DNA from: Nitrosomonas sp.
Lineage (GTDB): Bacteria; Pseudomonadota; Gammaproteobacteria; Burkholderiales; Nitrosomonadaceae
Reading direction: 5' to 3'
Assembly (NCBI GenBank): GCA_016710135.1
Contig: JADJLM010000002.1
Span: 372,001-436,000, forward strand
Length of the DNA stretch: 64,000 nt
Positions 59,822 through 64,000 of the stretch are shown piece after piece (the stretch's first letter is position 1; each line of letters begins with the position of its first letter). Below the pieces are notes generated by a model. It did not search any database and was not told where the DNA came from. It worked only from the letters and a program-made list of their open reading frames with translations. A program made the translations under genes and the position numbers.

Positions 59822-60260
59822 TCAAAATTTCGTTAGCCATTGATTAACTCCTTGCTCAATGAGCAACGCTGAATTTTCAAAGACTGATAAGTCTTTCTGG
59901 TAAGGATCTGTAATTTCAAATTTCCCCCACTCTCCTAGCCGAAAAACTTTGCCTCTTGCCCCGGGTTCATTGTCCTCTATGGCTTTCTTATGCAACGTTT
60001 CCATGACCAAAATGAGATCAGCCTTGCGAACCATGACACTATTGAGTTGGCAGGCCCGGCGAAGAAATATCAATACCTTTTTGCATTAACACATGGCACG
60101 CTTTCTCATCAGCTTTATGCCCGACCAGCGCATTCAATCCTGCAGAAGTGACAAAATAGCTTGTTTTGGTTAATTGGGTTAATTGATGCTTTAATAGCCC
60201 CTCAGCCATGGGGCTTCTGCAAATATTACCGACACAGACGAAAAGTATATTGGTAAACAA
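59822..60260 (-). CDS. Low-molecular-weight protein tyrosine phosphatase, Wzb type (one frameshift)
   Basis: About 146 residues when repaired. P-loop CVGNICRSP (Cys about 10, Arg about 16) and the general acid in ITDPYQKD. It would dephosphorylate the Wzc kinase. Near 60059 one base is missing; with it the frame reads GIDISSHRACQLNSVMV. First gene of the minus-strand set Wzb-Wza-Wzc. Confidence 0.9.
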
Positions 60261-60263
60261 GGG

Positions 60264-61367
60264 CTACCTCTTTTGGAGTTTTGAAGAACTGAGTTCTTTT
60301 TTGCTCGTGTAGCCATATAGCTCCATAAATCCTTTACCAGTATGAGTTCCTTCTATCATCACTGCGCCTTCCCAGTAATGATTGTAGGTTGTTAGTTGAG
60401 CGTCAAATTCGCTATTTTCTACTTTGCCCCGAGTTTTGATATGGATATTTTTCTTGGGTATCTGGATTTCCCAGGCAATGGGGTAGGTGTATCCTGTTTT
60501 TTTGCTAGTCCACTGATTACCCAGCTGGGAAAGGGTAAAGTCGCTACTAAGCAGCGCTTCGGTAACATTGTTTTGTGTGAAACTTCCGGTGTAGAGCAAT
60601 GGTTTATTGCTCTTGTCACGGAGTTGATAAATCATTAAATCGATTCCGTTATCTAACTGTAGGCTAAACCAATCCCAAGATAAGAGATTGGTCGTGAAGT
60701 CGCCCCATTGATGATCAAACCATGCTAAGCCCTTGATAGTTTCAGTAATATTGCCAATTTTGATTGTTCCCGTGATATCCATTCTGGTTCTGGAATAGTA
60801 ATAGCTATTTCCTGCTTCTTCTAAAAAAATAATCCCATCAGCGCCATGAAATACAGGGGGTATAGTACTGGTTAACTTGAGATTAAAGCTGAATTGGGGA
60901 GTTGAGACAATTAATTGATCATTGCCATTATCCCGGCCATTTTCCACCCCTCTAGAAGGAACTCAAACCCATTTTCGATATTTGAAGAAAATCCTCCTCC
61001 TGTCATTCTTTTTTGATCGGTATAGTGTTTACCGGTTTGATGATCGCTAAGAGAGGCATGTTTGACTAGATGGCTTACGAGCTCAGTAACCATAAAGGTT
61101 GTGTAGTGAAAGCTGAATTGTTTTACCTGATTCGGTCCATAAATGCCCGTTATAGTACCACCATTCCATTTTTCCAAGATGTGGTGCGTCATCTTTGGGT
61201 AGATTAACAGAGCTACTGGTTTTTGCTTTAATCTCAAACCAGTTATCGGCAGGCTGCAGATAGACGATTTCATAGGATAACCATGCGCCTAAACCCAACA
61301 TCATGATTAAGGTCATCTTAATGATAACAGAGGCAAACGAATGATTGCTTTGGGGTTTGGTTTTCAT
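60264..61367 (-). CDS. Lipocalin-like AttH/CrtC-type protein (two frameshifts)
   Basis: About 367 residues when repaired. N-terminal membrane anchor or signal (IIKMTLIMMLGLGAWLSYEIVY), then the family marks KMEWWYYNGHL, MTGGGFS, YYYSRTRMDITGTI, GLAWFDHQWGDF. Related proteins include carotenoid hydratase and AttH. Breaks lie near 61110 and in CCCC 60947-60950. It ends 3 bases before the Wzb gene begins, so they may be cotranscribed. Substrate unknown; three separate short frames are less likely than one broken gene. Confidence 0.8.
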
Positions 61368-61712
61368 ATTTAATTAGTTTGATTAACTGCGTATTAAAAC
61401 AAAAGATTGTTAATGCTTGAGGAACTGCCTGATGAGTGATTCATATTATCCAATGTATTCTACAATTGGGTGAAGTGAAAATATCGCAATGTGATATTGT
61501 TTGCGTAAGAGTTTAAAAAAAATCCATTCAATTCATAATTTTATACTTTACTTGTCATATTGAGATAGACTAGAATGCGTTAGGATTTTTCTAATTACCT
61601 GACAAGTATTAGACTATATTGGGTGTAAAGATTTGTAACATTTGTTGTGTAAATTATTGGCTGCGTTTTGATGAAGCATATCTAATCCTAATAACTATTG
61701 GAGGATACTCGG
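61368..61712. promoter_or_regulatory. Divergent AT-rich gap before the PEP-CTERM gene
   Basis: 345 bases with no gene. It should hold the promoters for the lipocalin-like gene (minus) and the PEP-CTERM gene (plus). A small repeat AATATC-N7-GATATT lies near 61480-61498. GGAGG just before 61713 is the ribosome binding site of the PEP-CTERM gene. I saw no convincing sigma-54 pair, though PEP-CTERM genes in some bacteria use one. Confidence 0.4.
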
Positions 61713-62458
61713 ATGAATATAAAGTATCAGATTAAAAACTTACTACTAGTGACGTCTATCACGATAGGACTATCAGCAACGTCAGCCATGGCTAATGTTG
61801 TTGGATTTATGAGCCTAGAATTGGATGGATGTTTTTCTTCAAATGCGACTATAGCTATCTGCGGAGCTCGACGAGAATAACGCTGCAGCTTTTGCAACCG
61901 ACAGCAGTATTTGATGAGTCATTATTAAGTCGCTTTGGGGGTACTGCAGGACTGGCAACTAAGCCATTTAGTTATGAAGGTATTGGTGAATTGTTAGTGG
62001 GTACTGGACCCGGTGCGCCGCTAGCTCCATTTGCAGATATAACAAGAACCTGGGCTGATTATACGACACTGTCGAGTGATCCTAATCTCATGCTTGGATT
62101 TGCAATTCTGAATCAGATTGCAGCGCATCCAAATGATGCGAACAGTCGCTTTGACTTCGATTTAACGCCGAATCCAGGTGATGAGTTTTCCATCTTTTGG
62201 AGCATCACGAACGTTATTACCAATGGTTCTGTTACAACCGGAGATTGGAAGGCTTGGTCTAATGATGTTTTACCATTAGATGGATTATCGATGGCGTTAT
62301 TTGGCTCATCGCTGCCCTCTGATATAAACTTCAATCTAAATCTGGCATTAAATGCGATACCTGAACCTGTTACGCTAGCTTTAATTGGATTGGGTGTATT
62401 AGGCATGGTAACAGTGGGTCGCCGTCGTAATAACATCAGCAATATCAGCTTTGCTTAA
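61713..62458 (+). CDS. PEP-CTERM sorting-domain protein (two frameshifts)
   Basis: About 248 residues when repaired. Signal peptide (LLLVTSITIGLSATSAMA), a mature part with Asn/Asp-rich beta segments (FDFDLTPNPGDEFSIFWSIT), and a C-terminal PEP-CTERM tail: IPEPVTLALIGLGVLGMVTV followed by GRRR. That tail is the substrate signal for exosortase A encoded at 37 kb. Breaks near 61860 and 61908 (ELDENNAAAFATDSS and VFDESLLSRFGG lie in different frames). ATG at 61713 is chosen over TTG at 61698 because GGAGG precedes it. Function unknown. Confidence 0.87.
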
Positions 62459-62522
62459 CGCTTGCTTTAGTCTATATGAGGTAAAGTCTTTTGCTTTACC
62501 TCATTGATTGATTCTGTTAATT

Positions 62523-63142
62523 TTAAAGTGGTGCTGGTGCAACGCCAGCCCAAATAAGAACAACCGCAATTAATGCGATGCCTACCCCGATTGTACCCAC
62601 AATCATACCACCGATATTACAAGCCCGTCCTTACTGAGTAAACCCAGTGACATAATCATTACGCCCCATCCCGGTAAAAAATTAATCATCGGAATGGGTA
62701 AGGCAATCGTTATGGAGAAAATGAGGACAAATATCCCGATGATGCGTTCCCATGCAGGGACGCTGATATAAGTAATTCTTGGGTGTAGGTAGCTTTCAAT
62801 TTTACGTAACCAAGGTGCTGCTTTTTGAACCAGCTTTTCTAGCCCTTTGCGGCTAATTTTTTTTCCAGTTAGCCAGCGAGGAAGCCAAGGTGATCGCATA
62901 CCACAAATCATTTGTAGCGAAAAAATGATAAGGGGTAATGAAAAAACCGTTGTGAATCCTGGGGGAGCCGGGATTGGTAAGCAGATTGGGATGGCAGCAA
63001 TGACCAATAATACCCCAAAGCCCCTTTCATGCAGCATATTCTTAATCTCACCGATACTCAATTTATCATTGATATTTTGTACAACGACTAATTGCAGTAA
63101 ATCAGAGGTGTTGCGCCGCTGTTGCGGTTTCTCATTCTCCAT
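62523..63142 (-). CDS. ExoD-family exopolysaccharide synthesis protein (one frameshift)
   Basis: About 206 residues when repaired. ExoD marks: a polar N-terminus, then GFGVLLVIAAIPICLPIP, GFTTVFSLPLIIFSLQMI and IGIFVLIFSITIALPIPMIN. Near 62611-62616 one base is missing; with it the last helix continues (GMIVGTIGVGIALIAVVLIW) and the gene ends at 62523. Inner-membrane protein linked to exopolysaccharide output in rhizobia; role here unproven. Confidence 0.85.
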
Positions 63143-63172
63143 GCGGTAATCCAGGTAGAGATCTATTTACGT

Positions 63173-63199
63173 AAAAACCCCCCTGACGATGAGGGGGGG
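63173..63199 (-). terminator. Intrinsic terminator after the gene at 63240
   Basis: On the minus strand a C6/G6 stem with a loop of about nine bases is followed by five T (63173-63177). It lies downstream of the membrane protein gene that ends at 63240 and before the ExoD start. Confidence 0.75.
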
Positions 63200-63239
63200 C
63201 GAATGAAGGTTCTGCCAAAACCTTAGTATTTTCTAAATA

Positions 63240-64000
63240 CTACTGAGAAGCTTGCTGGGTGGGTTGATTGTGTTGTTCTCCAACCACGGATTCATTTATG
63301 GTTTCTGTATCTGCTTTGCGTCCAGATGGATCGGTAAATAGATCATTAAGCGATTGAATATAGTCGTTTGCTTCGTCTTTGACTTCTGCAAGAATTCGCT
63401 GATTAGAGGAATTCCAGCCAGATGGTTTGCTCAGAAACATTGGTCTGAATGCAGATGTGCATTTTAAGAACGCTTGTGTATATTGTTTGCAAGAATTGTG
63501 GTCGTGCTTAAATTCAGCGGGTAATTTTTTGACTAAGCTTTTTGCAACCGCACCCCGAATTGAGAAATGGATATAAGCGATTACACTCAAAATAATGCCT
63601 AGAATAACCAGTGACTGGGTATCTTGGGCGATAATATTCTCAACAAAAGGTTGAAGCGTTCCCCAGCTTCGTCATGGTGAGAATAACCCACTCGCGATCA
63701 ATAACAGCGTGAAAAGAATTCCATCAAATAGGAAAACTCTTTTTTTCCATTGATCGAGCATATCAGTTAGCTTGGCGACAACTTGTGTTTCAATTGTCTC
63801 CGCAGTTTGCTCCAACATGCCAGCGATACGATAAGAACGCTCTACTTCGATTTGTTGCATGCGCGCGCTGATATCGGCCATATCTTCTTCGCGTTTTTTC
63901 TCAAAACGTTCTTTAACTTGTAAATCATTAATTGGATTGGCAGCTTTAGGATCATAAATACGATAGAACCGTCCTGCTAATAATCCAACTTGAGCGAGCG
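63240..64000 (-). CDS. Membrane protein of unknown family, partial, with in-frame TGA
   Basis: The frame enters from the right edge (LAQVGLLAGRFYRIYDPKAA, VKERFEKKREEDMADIS), passes a predicted helix (VFLFDGILFTLLLIASGLF), meets TGA at 63672-63674 and continues in the same frame (WGTLQPFVENIIAQDTQSLV, then helix VILGIILSVIAYIHFSI) to a Gln/Thr-rich end. Two membrane helices enclose the stop. The continuation is coding-like, so the TGA is either an error or a nonsense change. I do not recognise the family. Confidence 0.65.

Noticed and set aside
61630..61680. Sigma-54 promoter before the PEP-CTERM gene
   Set aside because: TGGCTGCG is present but the downstream GC pair is not at the required distance.
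1..64000. CRISPR array, tRNA or rRNA genes, prophage
   Set aside because: No regularly spaced repeats, no cloverleaf or rRNA-like stretches and no phage structural genes were seen by eye; a covariance search was not possible.

Overview
The window looks like chromosomal DNA of a betaproteobacterial ammonia oxidiser of the Nitrosomonas type. The decisive marks are a hydroxylamine oxidoreductase gene with eight CXXCH haem motifs, followed by haoB and the tetrahaem cytochrome c554 gene, and a form I RuBisCO operon (cbbL-cbbS-cbbQ-cbbO) with a divergent cbbR. A complete XrtA/PEP-CTERM exopolysaccharide locus fits the same group. The DNA is AT-leaning and gene-dense.

Layout. 1-4.1 kb: CO2 fixation (cbbO, cbbQ, cbbS, cbbL on minus; cbbR on plus). 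4.1-12 kb: hydrolase, 2Fe-2S ferredoxin, UbiB kinase, PilZ protein, an exosortase-associated small protein, a large VanZ-family membrane protein, a secreted beta-helix protein and HemJ. 12-16 kb: a tight minus-strand operon ligA-hpt-methylthioinosine phosphorylase-def. 16-17.6 kb: an IS481-type element lying inside the remains of an IS3-type element. 17.9-21.8 kb: rpsT, then hao-haoB-cycA. 22-24.2 kb: an unknown membrane protein and an RhlE-like helicase. 24.5-27.5 kb: a broken chemotaxis locus (a cheA-receptor fusion, cheD, a multiply disrupted cheB). 27.9-41.7 kb: eleven XrtA-locus genes on plus. 41.7-44.3 kb: two c-di-GMP turnover proteins with degenerate motifs. 44.4-47.5 kb: guaB-guaA. 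47.8-56.1 kb: trxC, a sulfotransferase, a MacAB-like ABC export operon, a DUF2062 protein and a MutS-like membrane ATPase. 56.2-64 kb: a second polysaccharide export set (Wza, Wzb, Wzc type), a lipocalin-like protein, a PEP-CTERM protein, ExoD and a partial membrane protein.

How the genes fit together. HAO and cytochrome c554 supply electrons from hydroxylamine; RuBisCO spends them on CO2. The XrtA locus makes and exports a polysaccharide and sorts PEP-CTERM proteins, one of which (61.7 kb) is present. PilZ, EAL and HD-GYP proteins nearby suggest c-di-GMP control of the surface matrix, while the chemotaxis genes are falling apart, which points to a sessile, aggregate-forming life.

A strong caution: 22 genes carry 27 frameshifts and two in-frame stops, many of them one-base losses in short homopolymers, and they hit genes that should be essential here (cycA, guaB). 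Most are probably consensus errors. I annotated those genes at full length and marked the break. The chemotaxis region differs because it also shows a gene fusion and missing genes that base errors cannot create.
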